Positions 16,698-26,181 of a stretch of DNA of 64,000 nucleotides are shown in pieces. Source of the stretch: Paraburkholderia aspalathi (GTDB lineage: Bacteria > Pseudomonadota > Gammaproteobacteria > Burkholderiales > Burkholderiaceae); the NCBI RefSeq assembly GCF_900116445.1, contig NZ_FPBH01000006.1, positions 186,001 through 250,000 on the forward strand. The letters run 5' to 3'. Position 1 is the first letter of the stretch; every line of letters begins with the position of its first letter. Below the pieces are notes generated by a model. The model saw nothing but the letters and a program-made list of their open reading frames with translations, ran no database searches and had not been told where the DNA came from. The position numbers and the translations under genes are program-made.

Positions 16698-19373
16698 CTA
16701 ATAGTCATTAGCAGGCTTTTCATCTCGCATGAACGGAAAGGGATCAGATAGGACGACTGATTTCATGTCCCGCCCCGGCTTACGAAGGTAATTCCGCCAC
16801 ATCTCTCCGACATGGCGAAGATCGATCTCCGAACTGAAACCGGAATGACGACAACCATCCATGCGCTCCTCAACTTCATGCTTGAGCCTGATGAACGACG
16901 CCAGTTGCTCCTCGTCGAACGAGCGCACGAGATAAGGATAGTGAATGGCCAGCTCGGCGCTCCCATCACGCTCGAGTAGTGCGTTTACCTTGCCGAACAG
17001 CCGGTCGACACGGCCCACACGCTGCTCGTTGTCGCCGGGCGTCCAGGCAATTCCGTAGTGATGGACCTTTCTACATTGCAGGTGCAAGTTCACGCCCTCC
17101 TGGAGCACTGAGGTGGCAGCCAGTACATTTGGGTAGAAAGGGCTGTTGAAACCCAGGATCAGCCTCTGGCGATCCGTAACCGCACTGCTGGCATAGAGCG
17201 CGGGACTGTTCAGCCCTGTAAGTACGTGCCAGTCGTGATTCCAACCGGTAAGCGCGTGGCCAGAGATGTCCTCACAGAGCGCTTCGAAAGTCTCCAGCGC
17301 GGCGCGGAAGTAAGCGAGTATGACGGAGCGCGTCAGCTTGCCTTTGATGAAAGCAACGAACGACAGATAGCGCTGCTGAGCGTCACCCGTCTTTTGGATT
17401 TTACGGAATTCCAGATTCCAGCAATACAACTCGACGATGACTGGGCTGGCAAACAAGAACCCATTCTTGATGTAAGTGCCGAAGCTCTCGGCTATACCCA
17501 TATCACGTTCGAGCCACGATTCGATCCGCTCGCGCTCGGCCTGCGTGAGCAGATCGTACATCGCCCCCCACAAGGTGGGCATGGGCCTCGCAAAGTCGAA
17601 CTTTTCGCTCGGGACAACCGCGGCGCGTGCCCCGGCACGCGCATGACGGGTATCACGTGCCGCCAGCCCGTACTCGTCCCGGAGCCGGTCGCCCGCTGCC
17701 TTGCGATAGTAATGTCTGTACCTTCCATTTCGATAGTCGCTGGCAGGCTCGAGTAACAGCGAGAACAGGCTCTCCGGCTTTCGCAGGCGCAGGCTGAAAT
17801 TCGAGCAGTCTGTACTGCGCTCGCCCGACTTCTTCACAACGAATAGATCAGCTATCTTCGAATGGACATCGGCATCCGCGTCGACGTGTCCCTGAGGCGC
17901 ATCTCCTTCGGAATCCAGCAGCGATGTCGGATGTTCTTCGTCATCCTTTGCGTCGCTCGTGAAGAATCCCTTGAAGGTTTTGCGCGACCAATGGCTGGCC
18001 TCCCATTTTTCCGCCTCCGGATCTTCCAAAGCCAGCGCCTTCGTGATCCTCCTCCCGAACTGCAAATCATAGGCCGCGTTGATCCGCTTGGCGATTTCGC
18101 GAACCGACGGAATCCGACGGACAAATACGAGGTGCTTGTGCTCATGGACATCGAGCCTCGCGTCGAAGACATCACGAGCTACACACTGGTTCACGAGAGC
18201 ATCGTACTTGGGATGCGCCGGCAGTTTCCCCAGGCTCCTGTGCATCCGCGCAAGCCGCTTGAGGATCTCAGTGTCACTTGCTCCCTTGAAGTCCCGACCG
18301 CTCTGGTCGACCTCTGCGTCCGGTTTATCGTCGTGGGAATGCGTCTCGAAGGATTCGAAACCTTCAAGGTAACCGTACAAAAAGCGCTTTCCGTCTGCGA
18401 TCTGCTGCTTGACCAGCAACTTCTGATAAAGCGCGAAAAATAGTTCGGCTGCGGGATCCTGACCAAAGTCCGCCTCTATCGCGGTCTCATTGCGGTAACT
18501 GTATTTGTCATAGGTGCCGTCTCTGCCCTTCATGCGTCGCAACCGGCGTAGCGAGTACTTCTTCAGCAGTTCCTCATGCGTATCGATACCGACGTCCGTC
18601 ACATAGCTGAGTATCGCCGTGATGTTGTCCATCGACGAGTGACTAGGCGTTGCCGTCATCAGCAGGGCCTTGCGGCCCAATCGCTTGCCCTGAGTGCCGA
18701 AGAACTCGTGCGCCGCCACGGCCCGCTGTGACTGCCCCTCGTTGTTGCGAAAATAGTGGGCTTCATCCACGACAAGCAGATCGAAGCCCCGTTCATCCAG
18801 TGCGCGCATCAACCTGCGATGGATGTTCTTGGCCGCGTCCGCAGCGCCTACAAGCTTATCGAAGCCCTCGCCGGATTCACCGCGAACCAGCGTGCTGAGC
18901 GCGTAAATCGTGGTGATGAACAGGCAGCCCGGGCCTGCCTCCACAGCCTCGGCTAGGTCGCCAAGCCGCCAGCACAACTGAGGTTCGTGAACAGGTCCGC
19001 CATCCGCCGCTCGGCGCACCACGTCGTCAGACGCGCGGTAATGGTTCTTGACGAACTTCCTGAGCTCTCGCTCCCAATGCCTGCAGATGTCACGGTTGGG
19101 CGCCATGACCAGCACCTTGGCATGCTTATTTTTCTTCCATAGCAGCGACATGACGCCGAGCGCCTGAAGCGTCTTGCCCGTACCCACTTCGTCGGCCAGC
19201 AGGGCGGCGTCGTGCAATGCAAGCTTGTTCCATAGTCCGGCAACGCCCTCGGCCTGTCGGGCCGCCATCGACTCCTCGGCCGCGCTGTAGACCCAGTCGG
19301 CGTGGCCCCGATTGAATGTGATCCAACGAGACACCCGCTCCGGCGTCAAGGCACCCCAGTCGTCAACGCTCAT
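16698..19373 (-). CDS. SNF2/RapA-like superfamily 2 helicase
   Basis: An 891-residue helicase. Motif I is DEVGTGKT at about residues 61-68, motif II DEAH at 203-206 and motif III LLMTATPSHSS at about 238. The C-terminal lobe carries QEGVNLHLQCRKVHHYG and the arginine-finger motif EQRVGRVDR near 785. Such enzymes are ATP-driven DNA translocases of the SNF2/RapA type. The start at 19373 follows GGAGG; the open frame extends 24 codons further without support. It overlaps the phospholipase-D-like gene by 11 bases, so the three genes form one operon. The genes resemble parts of defence modules that pair a helicase with a PLD nuclease, but no methyltransferase or other hallmark gene accompanies them. 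Confidence 0.88.
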   Translation of the reverse strand: MSVDDWGALTPERVSRWITFNRGHADWVYSAAEESMAARQAEGVAGLWNKLALHDAALLADEVGTGKTLQALGVMSLLWKKNKHAKVLVMAPNRDICRHWERELRKFVKNHYRASDDVVRRAADGGPVHEPQLCWRLGDLAEAVEAGPGCLFITTIYALSTLVRGESGEGFDKLVGAADAAKNIHRRLMRALDERGFDLLVVDEAHYFRNNEGQSQRAVAAHEFFGTQGKRLGRKALLMTATPSHSSMDNITAILSYVTDVGIDTHEELLKKYSLRRLRRMKGRDGTYDKYSYRNETAIEADFGQDPAAELFFALYQKLLVKQQIADGKRFLYGYLEGFESFETHSHDDKPDAEVDQSGRDFKGASDTEILKRLARMHRSLGKLPAHPKYDALVNQCVARDVFDARLDVHEHKHLVFVRRIPSVREIAKRINAAYDLQFGRRITKALALEDPEAEKWEASHWSRKTFKGFFTSDAKDDEEHPTSLLDSEGDAPQGHVDADADVHSKIADLFVVKKSGERSTDCSNFSLRLRKPESLFSLLLEPASDYRNGRYRHYYRKAAGDRLRDEYGLAARDTRHARAGARAAVVPSEKFDFARPMPTLWGAMYDLLTQAERERIESWLERDMGIAESFGTYIKNGFLFASPVIVELYCWNLEFRKIQKTGDAQQRYLSFVAFIKGKLTRSVILAYFRAALETFEALCEDISGHALTGWNHDWHVLTGLNSPALYASSAVTDRQRLILGFNSPFYPNVLAATSVLQEGVNLHLQCRKVHHYGIAWTPGDNEQRVGRVDRLFGKVNALLERDGSAELAIHYPYLVRSFDEEQLASFIRLKHEVEERMDGCRHSGFSSEIDLRHVGEMWRNYLRKPGRDMKSVVLSDPFPFMRDEKPANDY

Positions 19374-21282
19374 AATCGCAAGCCTCCCTGAGCTCCGCCA
19401 TGTAGCGGCTCTTGCCGCTGATTTCCGGCGGCAAGGACACCGCATGTTTTTTCGGTTTCAGGCTGCCCCACTTGGCTTTGGGCGGTGTGATAGGCGCGTA
19501 CCTGGCCCGGTTCTGTTCATAGGCGTCTAACGCCACCGCGCGAAGAGAATGCATTTCTTCCAGTAGGAACCAGTTGAACACCGTATTGCCAGTGGCGCCG
19601 ATTTGCTCGTTGACTTTAACCACCAGCTCCTGCAGGCTCCCGGGGTAAACGAACAAGATCTTTTCCAGTTCGTCCATGGATGGGGTCGCCCGCAGCCTTT
19701 TCCTGAATTGCGCGAAGGCGTGAAACAAACGGAAGTAGCTGACGCTTCCTCCTTCCTCGTTGAGAGTCGAGCTGGCAAGTTCTTCCTCCGGCACGTCGTT
19801 ATGCTTGAGCACCTTGCGCAGTCGAGCAGTCCCACCACTTCGCGGGTCGACGTCGTTGATCAGGTCGTTCAACAGATCCTTCAAGGAGTCATAGCCTTGA
19901 GCCCGGCGATGATCCTGCCCAGTCTCCAGGATCAGGCCACGGTATTCAACAATGCCGTCTCGACTGACTTCGTAGCAATGATTTGCGAGCAACGCTTCGT
20001 TGTCGATGACTTCGCGCGCGATTGACTCCAGCGGATAAGCCCCCATGCGCCGAATCACTTTCCAGCAAAGCGGGATGGGTTTGATCACGCCTGGCAAGCG
20101 CAGCAGATAGGGACGGCCCTTGACCGGCTCGAACAGCTGGCCGTCCACGTCATAGCGGCCCGACTCCCAGTCGAAGCGAACCTGCAGATCGAAGGGCAAG
20201 GGGTAAGGGGGCGCTATGAGCTCCTCATCGTTCAACGACTCCTCGGTGCTGAAGTCCTTTTTCGTCAACTCCAACTGCCCGCCAAACATCGTTGTCGCGG
20301 GCGGGACGTTCAGCAGGATTCCTGCTTCGACATTACGCTGCTCGAAACTCGCGGTTCCCGGCTCCGTGCAATTCCACGAACCCACAGCGAGGCGCGCCTG
20401 ACTTCCCGACGCCAGCCACAGCTTGGCGTGCGTCATCTCTATCTCGTCCGCACGCGGCGACGGATAGTCGTGGAAGGACAGAACACCCCCCTCCTGCAGC
20501 TTGCCGAGTGCTTCAGTCCAAACGGTTCGGAGATGCCGGTTGCCGATTCGATCGGGCACGATGCGAAACCTCAGCTTGCGCCCCGTCGCCTCCTGAATCC
20601 GGCCAACCAGGCCGGCGAGATCGCGCGACAAATAGGGCGACCACACCGTCAGCTTATCAGCCTCGGTTTCTGCCATCAGTTGCTGAAGAAAATTCCGCTT
20701 ATGAAAGCTGTGCGCGAAACGCCAGTCCTCGTCTGTGCCGACGAACTTCCGGCGCAAGCCAAGAGGCTGTACTTCATTCTGACCGAGCGATTTCGTTAGT
20801 GGATCGAAGAAGCGCTTGATCTGCTGGTATTGCTCGTTGTTGCTGACCGTACGGAAAGCGAACGCCTCCTGGTTCCGCCCCCAACCACTGACGGTCAGGT
20901 TGGCACTGCCTGCGCCCAGCACCATCTTGCCGGATTCATCCTCCAGAAAGATCACCTTAGGATGGAACAGAGAATCCTTGCCAAAGCCGTTTAGTGCAAG
21001 GCGGCTGGGCAGGATGCCATGCACGGGGATGGCCGTGCGCTTAAGCTGATCGGCGTCCATCATTCGCAGATCGCAAAACACACGTAGGTCGATTTTGCGA
21101 TCGGCCATCTGCTGCTGCATGGTCTCGTAGTCCATCCGGTTGGCCGGCTGGTCGGAACCCAGCAGTACGGGCAGTACGTGAGTCTCGAAGAAGGGAATGC
21201 CGAGATTGAATGTCGTAAACCAAGCACGCCTCACGTCGCCCAGCCCTTCGATCTCCTTGCGAAATGAGTCAAGCAGCTTCAT
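19363..21282 (-). CDS. Phospholipase-D-fold protein (candidate nuclease)
   Basis: A 639-residue protein starting MKLLDSFRKEIEGLGD at 21282, where ATGA overlaps the stop of the upstream gene; the longer frame to 21642 is a shadow of that gene. Two HxK motifs sit in a PLD-like layout: HPKVIFLE at about residue 107 followed by GAGSANLT, and HAKLWLAS at about 285 followed by GSWNCTEPG. The acidic residue of the canonical HKD is Glu in the first and Ser in the second, so activity may differ from standard PLD nucleases. The C-terminal half is unassigned. It is coupled to the helicase, suggesting a helicase-nuclease machine acting on DNA. Confidence 0.82.
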   Translation of the reverse strand: MKLLDSFRKEIEGLGDVRRAWFTTFNLGIPFFETHVLPVLLGSDQPANRMDYETMQQQMADRKIDLRVFCDLRMMDADQLKRTAIPVHGILPSRLALNGFGKDSLFHPKVIFLEDESGKMVLGAGSANLTVSGWGRNQEAFAFRTVSNNEQYQQIKRFFDPLTKSLGQNEVQPLGLRRKFVGTDEDWRFAHSFHKRNFLQQLMAETEADKLTVWSPYLSRDLAGLVGRIQEATGRKLRFRIVPDRIGNRHLRTVWTEALGKLQEGGVLSFHDYPSPRADEIEMTHAKLWLASGSQARLAVGSWNCTEPGTASFEQRNVEAGILLNVPPATTMFGGQLELTKKDFSTEESLNDEELIAPPYPLPFDLQVRFDWESGRYDVDGQLFEPVKGRPYLLRLPGVIKPIPLCWKVIRRMGAYPLESIAREVIDNEALLANHCYEVSRDGIVEYRGLILETGQDHRRAQGYDSLKDLLNDLINDVDPRSGGTARLRKVLKHNDVPEEELASSTLNEEGGSVSYFRLFHAFAQFRKRLRATPSMDELEKILFVYPGSLQELVVKVNEQIGATGNTVFNWFLLEEMHSLRAVALDAYEQNRARYAPITPPKAKWGSLKPKKHAVSLPPEISGKSRYMAELREACDYER

Positions 21283-22691
21283 GCATTCCCCCACAAACCC
21301 GACAAGAGGTGACGAAATTGAGGGATGTAGTAGTGGTGGATCCAAGTCCCCACAGGCCGCTCGTCCTTGCCGGGCAATACACGAGGGCGAACGTCGATCT
21401 TCAGCTTGCCGTCGCTCAGCAAGCGTAGCCAGGGCGACTGACCACGAGCCTCCATGATCTTGTCGTGGTACTTCAACAGCCGCTCGCTCTGTTGCTGGAT
21501 CTCCACCTCCTTGGCGAGATCGAGCAGGTCTTTCAGGCGCTCCGAAGCCGTCCCGGCAATCTGCTTGCTCATCGTCAGGTTGGTGACTATGGGCGCCGCA
21601 AGCCTGGGGAGCGTATTCTCGTCGCGGCCGAGTGCTTTCCACCTAGCGACGACCTCATTCAACGAATGAGACTTGGCCGAAAGGATGACGTCGAGCAACA
21701 AATCCAGCTCACCCAGGAACGGTTCAAGCAGGCGCACATGTTCGAGCTTGTCTTTGTCCGCGCTCGCGAGCAAGTTCTGTCCAACTGATCGCGCAAAAAC
21801 CTTGTTAGCCGACCACGGACCCGTCGCGCCGCCCCGCCGCAACTCTTCGCTCAACACCCGGTAGAGGGCGCCAGGTGCCCCCTGGTCGAGTTCCGTGACC
21901 GAAAGCCAGAATTCGCGCGCATAGGAGCCTACCGCCGTCGGTGAACTAAACGAGCGGACGAACGCTTTCCTGAGTTCGACAGGGACTTGGTCGAACAGAC
22001 GCTCCGGTTCACGATTGGGCTCGGCGAGGAGCTCAGTCACGTGCACGTGCACGAGCTTGTGCAATTTCGCGAGCGGTCCCAAACCTGTAGTCAACTGCTC
22101 CTCGACCTTCTTCCACAGGGATCGGGCCGATGGCAACGCATAGTCATAGGCGCTATCGAAGAAACCCATCTGCACCAGCGGCGTCTTGTAACGTCCACTG
22201 ACGCCAAGCAGATTTTGACGAACCAGGATATGGGCCTTGGACTCATGGCTAAAGAGCAGTCGAGGTTTGCCTTGGCTTTCGTCCCATTTACGACGCGCCT
22301 TGGAAATGCCGAGGACGCCAGCGGTTTCCACGCCGGCCCGTGTCTGTGCGTCGACCATGCAAAACGCGAACAGATTCTCGAGATAGACCAGGCAGGCCTG
22401 CCTGAAGGCATACGCGTTCTTGCCCTTGCCGGCATATGCCTTTTCGCTTTGCAGGCCCTTGCCCAATCGCACTGCATCGTCGTCGGCGATGCTCTTGACC
22501 ACCCAATGGTTGAACAGGTTGAGGGTGTAGTTTCGAACGTCGTTGGAGATCGAACTGACGCGATTGCGGAATATCTTCTGACCGTAAGCCGACCAGATGA
22601 CCTGCAGGCCCAAAGGGTCGAGATTCAGTTCGCTGCTGATGCGGTCATCGAACTCAGTTAGGATCTGTTGGAGCAATCTCGGGGGAGTCAT
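21279..22691 (-). CDS. Unknown protein, first gene of the helicase-PLD operon
   Basis: A 470-residue protein with no signal peptide or membrane segment and no motif I recognise. It looks largely helical (SIADDDAVRLGKGLQSEKAY, LKDLLDLAKEVEIQQQSERL). The C-terminus contains IDVRPRVLPGKDERPVGTW followed by HHYYIPQFRHLL. It starts at an ATG (22691) after a noncoding stretch and its TGA overlaps the next gene (ATGA). Being the first gene of a tight helicase-nuclease operon, it may be the sensor or the scaffold of that system, which is inference. Confidence 0.75.
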   Translation of the reverse strand: MTPPRLLQQILTEFDDRISSELNLDPLGLQVIWSAYGQKIFRNRVSSISNDVRNYTLNLFNHWVVKSIADDDAVRLGKGLQSEKAYAGKGKNAYAFRQACLVYLENLFAFCMVDAQTRAGVETAGVLGISKARRKWDESQGKPRLLFSHESKAHILVRQNLLGVSGRYKTPLVQMGFFDSAYDYALPSARSLWKKVEEQLTTGLGPLAKLHKLVHVHVTELLAEPNREPERLFDQVPVELRKAFVRSFSSPTAVGSYAREFWLSVTELDQGAPGALYRVLSEELRRGGATGPWSANKVFARSVGQNLLASADKDKLEHVRLLEPFLGELDLLLDVILSAKSHSLNEVVARWKALGRDENTLPRLAAPIVTNLTMSKQIAGTASERLKDLLDLAKEVEIQQQSERLLKYHDKIMEARGQSPWLRLLSDGKLKIDVRPRVLPGKDERPVGTWIHHYYIPQFRHLLSGLWGNA

Positions 22692-23285
22692 ATGCGTCGA
22701 TCGTCCGCCACAGCCATACCGCAGACTTTGTTTCTCATTTTTTCTCGATCCAGTCTGTACTGATTTCGCCAGTTCTTATCCGCGTTGACGTTGCACCGGT
22801 TCAAGTATTAACGGACGCAATCGGCCCGTTCTGAAGGGCGTTCCGTTGCAATTCACGCCTTCCTGTCGCCTAGGTCCCCTGGCAGGTGAGAAGCTGCCGT
22901 TCGAGCGTCGTTGCTCGCACTGCGACGAATGTCTCTTGGCCGAACTCGGTCCAACACCGGACTTCCTTAGTCGACCCGTTGCGGCCGGTCGAGCGCAGAA
23001 AATCGAGTGGCTAGTTTAGAAGGTCAACCAGCCGCCCGATCCAGATCAAATCTGGTATCCACTGGGACATTCCCCCCGCGGAGCGCAAGCGCGGATGACG
23101 CTGATGACCGTATTCAGCAAGAACGAAAAATATCAGCCGGCCACAATCACAACGCCTCCAATTACGGTATCACGCTCTGCGCCGACGCCTGCGGTGATGA
23201 CTGGTTGGTTTTGCAATAAACGGCACAAGAGCGCTGGCGTTCCTAGCCGGATAGAATGACGCCACTAAACAAGGAGCGTGGATAT
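22692..23285. other. Intergenic between divergent genes
   Basis: About 590 bases separating the helicase operon (minus strand) from the orphan gene at 23286 (plus strand). It should contain both promoters. No recognisable RNA gene; a 70-codon frame at 23007 lacks support. Confidence 0.45.
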
Positions 23286-24041
23286 ATGACCTTCGATGGT
23301 TACGTAGAGATTGGCCAGGATGGCGCGGGCATAATTGAAACAAAAGACGATGCCAGAGGGTTATTCACTTACAAGATAGAAAGCTGCCTGATCGAGATTT
23401 TTCTGTGCATGAAGGCGACTATTCTTATCCACGACTCCAAGCAATTGAAGCTTTCTCAGATTGAAAAGCTCATCAAGAAGTATGGAGCCATCAGGCAAGT
23501 GATATTCGTCCGTCGCAAGGATTATGATGGTCGCCACGATGAAAGGATGAAGAAACTTGTCAAGGCGGCGGGGGCCAAGAATGAAGTCTTAATTGCCTCG
23601 GTTGAACCATTTGCGATCGCTTGCTCGAAACAAGGCGCTGTTAAAATTTTGCCTCATGGTGTCCCTGAAGGCGTTAAACAGCTTCCAGAGAGCGAGCAAA
23701 GGCAAGCCGTGTGTGAGGTCAATAACTGCTTTCTGAAAAAAGATGCTCAAAATTTGGCGCTCGACATCCAGTATGTGAAGGGTGAGTTTGGCGCTCCGAG
23801 AGCGATAGACAAACCATTGCCTGAACTGTTGGAAATGGTAAAGGCTCAGCCGCAATTCTTCTTCATGAACTTGGCGGTGCTTGGCAACGCGCACGCTCAT
23901 GGTGTGCTGGAATTGCCTGAATACCTGCTTGCGCTGTATGAGCGGCATGACGTTGGACGCTTTCGGTCGCGCCACCTGATACACGAAGAACGAAGCTTGG
24001 AAGCTGAGGAATACAAGGCATACGTGAGCGCTCTGACGTGA
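23286..24041 (+). CDS. Orphan protein of unknown function
   Basis: A 251-residue soluble protein. The start at 23286 is preceded by AAGGAG at a good distance; an ATG ten codons upstream lies before that site. Recognisable stretches are GLFTYKIESCLIEIF, ATILIHDSKQLKLSQIEKLI and FVRRKDYDGRHDERMKKL; a faint resemblance to CheD-like folds (a Cys after a glycine-rich strand) is too weak to rely on. It lies alone between the helicase operon and the right recombinase module, has lower GC than the backbone, and is probably cargo. Confidence 0.6.
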   Translation: MTFDGYVEIGQDGAGIIETKDDARGLFTYKIESCLIEIFLCMKATILIHDSKQLKLSQIEKLIKKYGAIRQVIFVRRKDYDGRHDERMKKLVKAAGAKNEVLIASVEPFAIACSKQGAVKILPHGVPEGVKQLPESEQRQAVCEVNNCFLKKDAQNLALDIQYVKGEFGAPRAIDKPLPELLEMVKAQPQFFFMNLAVLGNAHAHGVLELPEYLLALYERHDVGRFRSRHLIHEERSLEAEEYKAYVSALT

Positions 24042-24379
24042 TTGCCTGTGTCAATGGATAGAAGCCCCATGCAGTTTTTTTTACTGTCTCCCTGAACTGC
24101 TCCGGGTTTTGCGGAGGCTCCGCACTTCTCTCACACTCCATCTGGCGATGGCGGGCGTGGATTATCGATCGCTTGCGATCGACTGGGGGCTGCTTTCGGA
24201 GTATCACTGACGTTCGAATGTCGGAGCGGACCTCCCGACGAGCGGCGCATGTTGGCCGCCTGCTGCCTGTCACCTACGCGGTCCGCTCTCAAAACTAGTG
24301 TCTTCGAACAGCAGAGGCTGGCCTACAATTTCAAGGTCTAGTGTGACGCCACGCGTCGCATTGGTGATGCTGAGCGCGG
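24042..24379. other. Intergenic with a palindrome, left flank of the right module
   Basis: No gene. It includes a perfect 8-base-arm palindrome at 24165-24182. No copy of the CGAATTAGT-type repeats is visible, so the left limit of the right module is not marked by them. Confidence 0.45.
24165..24182. repeat. Perfect palindrome TCGATCGC-TT-GCGATCGA
   Basis: Eight-base arms with a two-base centre, about 200 bases past the 3' end of the right-module RepB-like gene. There is no T-tract, so it is not a typical terminator. It could be a binding site for one of the ParB-like proteins or for an orphan regulator. It does not match the parS consensus. Confidence 0.4.
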
Positions 24380-25282
24380 CTAGGTGAGAACGCTGAATTG
24401 CTGCTGTTCAAGCGAAACCGTCTCGACAATCGTTTCGAACTCAGCAAGTAGATCTGGTTGACGCTGGCGCAGGTATTGAGCTACCAGGTCATTCTCCACG
24501 AGTCTGGCGAGGTATCCCTTTGCGAGCACCAGGTTCAGTACATCCTGTCCGTAGGTTTGCTCGACAAGTTTGTATTGCCCCTGAAGATTGCTCATCTCTC
24601 GCTCCATCTTCGCCATCTGCTCAGGCGTCACACCGGTCAGCTTTGGCGGCTTCTTTCCATCTACCAGTCGCGCTGTGGGTGTCGCGACAAGCAGTGCTTC
24701 GGCATAAGGCACGGTCACGTTGTTCGCCGCTATCATCAGCTCGACGCATTCGACCTGCCGCGTCGGCTTCATTTTTCGAATGGCACGAGCGAGGTCTACC
24801 GAGAACTGGCGATCTCCCAGAAGTTCAGCGGCTTCAGGACATATGCCGTCCAGCAGCGAAAGCTTCTTTAGGATCATGGACACGTCCATAGCGAGGGCCT
24901 TTGCCAACCGCTCCGGCGACACACCCCGTTCGACGACGCGCCGGATCATATAGTGCTCCTGGATGGTGGACAGCCGGTTGACGCGATTGTTGTACGTGTA
25001 GCTTTCGTCGTCGGTTGCAACCAGGCACGATACCTCAACAAATCCGAGCTTTTGCATCGCAATGAGGCGCAGGTGGCCATCAAGCAGCACATGTTGACCC
25101 GTACTCTGATGTACTGCAGTAACCGACAGTGGCTCAATCAGGCCGATCTCCTCGATCGAGGCCTTGATCTGTTTGAACTTGCGGGAATCGATGATCGTCG
25201 CCGGCATCTTGCGCGACGGCAAGATGCACACTAAGGGAACAGATAGAGGCTCGGGAATGAAACCGAGCATTACGCCTGTCAT
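24380..25282 (-). CDS. ParB/RepB-like DNA-binding protein, right module copy
   Basis: A complete 300-residue protein. The ParB-like fold shows SRKFKQIKASIEEIGLIEPL and LLDGHLRLIAMQKLG, a degenerate nucleotide box. A helix-turn-helix-like region follows (SPERLAKALAMDVSMILKKL), and then a C-terminal part like that of RepB partition proteins (RKMKPTRQVECVELMIAANN). ATGA overlap with the upstream ParB-like gene shows coupling. It is paralogous to the truncated left copy at 2-625. No ParA gene is nearby, so it probably works with the serine recombinase rather than in plasmid segregation. Confidence 0.87.
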   Translation of the reverse strand: MTGVMLGFIPEPLSVPLVCILPSRKMPATIIDSRKFKQIKASIEEIGLIEPLSVTAVHQSTGQHVLLDGHLRLIAMQKLGFVEVSCLVATDDESYTYNNRVNRLSTIQEHYMIRRVVERGVSPERLAKALAMDVSMILKKLSLLDGICPEAAELLGDRQFSVDLARAIRKMKPTRQVECVELMIAANNVTVPYAEALLVATPTARLVDGKKPPKLTGVTPEQMAKMEREMSNLQGQYKLVEQTYGQDVLNLVLAKGYLARLVENDLVAQYLRQRQPDLLAEFETIVETVSLEQQQFSVLT

Positions 25283-26181
25283 GCGACGCTCCCGCCCGAC
25301 CAGACGCGCTCGGCAAGATATTTCGGCAACGTCGCCAGCCCTTCTGCACGCAGCAGATTGACGAAATTTTCATCTGCAAAGATTTGCCGAAGCGCGCCCA
25401 CGACGAACATGAGCCGCTGCTGCGCAAATTCGGCTTTACGCACCATCGACTTCTGGCGTTCGACTTCATGCTGGTAGGTTCGCACCAGGCTCGACGTCGT
25501 CACATCCGCGAGCTTGCCCGACATGTTGCGGGCAGCGGAGCGCCCAAGCGTTTTACGTCGCTCGATAATCCGGCGGGCATCCATCAATTGCTTGCCACGT
25601 AGCTTGCCGGATTCGTAAGCTTCCTGCAGAGCAGCCTGCATTGCCGTGTCGTCGTCACCGGCGCTGACAATAGACAGTGCGGCGTTGAGTGGAATCCGTC
25701 CCTTCTCCACTGCTATGACCAGGCGCTCTTCACCATGATGCAGTAGCATCAGGATACCTTGGACATATGACTGCGTGAGCCCCGTTTTTTCCGCGATCAC
25801 CTTCGACGCGTATCCCTGTTCCTGCAATTGCCGGATGCCGGCGAGGAGTTCGAGCGGCCTGCACTGACGACGCGCAATGTTCTCCGCGAGACTCATGATG
25901 AATGCGTCTTCGTCACTGACGTTCACGACCATCGCCGGTATGGTCGTCTCGCCAAGTGAACGGAAAGCCTTCAGGCGACCTTCGCCGCACACAAGCAGAT
26001 ACTTCTCGACGCCATCTGCTGTTGCACGCGGCGTGACCTTGATCGGCTTTTTCAGGCCGATCGCCCTGATGTTGCCGACGATTTCGTTGAAGACGCGGTT
26101 GTTACGCTCACGAGGATTGATGACCTCGATCTGGTCGATCGGAATCATCCGCACCTCACCCGCCTGTTGCTGCTGGTTCAT
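25279..26181 (-). CDS. ParB N-terminal domain protein, right module copy
   Basis: 300 residues, aligned end to end with the left copy at 622-1524. The ParB nucleotide motif is CGEGRLKAFRSLGE, followed by AENIARRQCRPLE and a helix-turn-helix (KVIAEKTGLTQSYVQGILML). The ATG start (26181) overlaps the recombinase stop, where the left copy uses GTG. Both copies keep all motif residues, so selection has maintained them, which argues that the module is functional rather than debris. Confidence 0.9.
   Translation of the reverse strand: MNQQQQAGEVRMIPIDQIEVINPRERNNRVFNEIVGNIRAIGLKKPIKVTPRATADGVEKYLLVCGEGRLKAFRSLGETTIPAMVVNVSDEDAFIMSLAENIARRQCRPLELLAGIRQLQEQGYASKVIAEKTGLTQSYVQGILMLLHHGEERLVIAVEKGRIPLNAALSIVSAGDDDTAMQAALQEAYESGKLRGKQLMDARRIIERRKTLGRSAARNMSGKLADVTTSSLVRTYQHEVERQKSMVRKAEFAQQRLMFVVGALRQIFADENFVNLLRAEGLATLPKYLAERVWSGGSVA

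Noticed and set aside
21283..21642. A 120-codon N-terminal extension of the PLD-like protein
   Set aside because: It overlaps the upstream 470-residue gene in another frame, has a composition typical of shadow frames, and the ATGA overlap at 21282 gives a natural coupled start.
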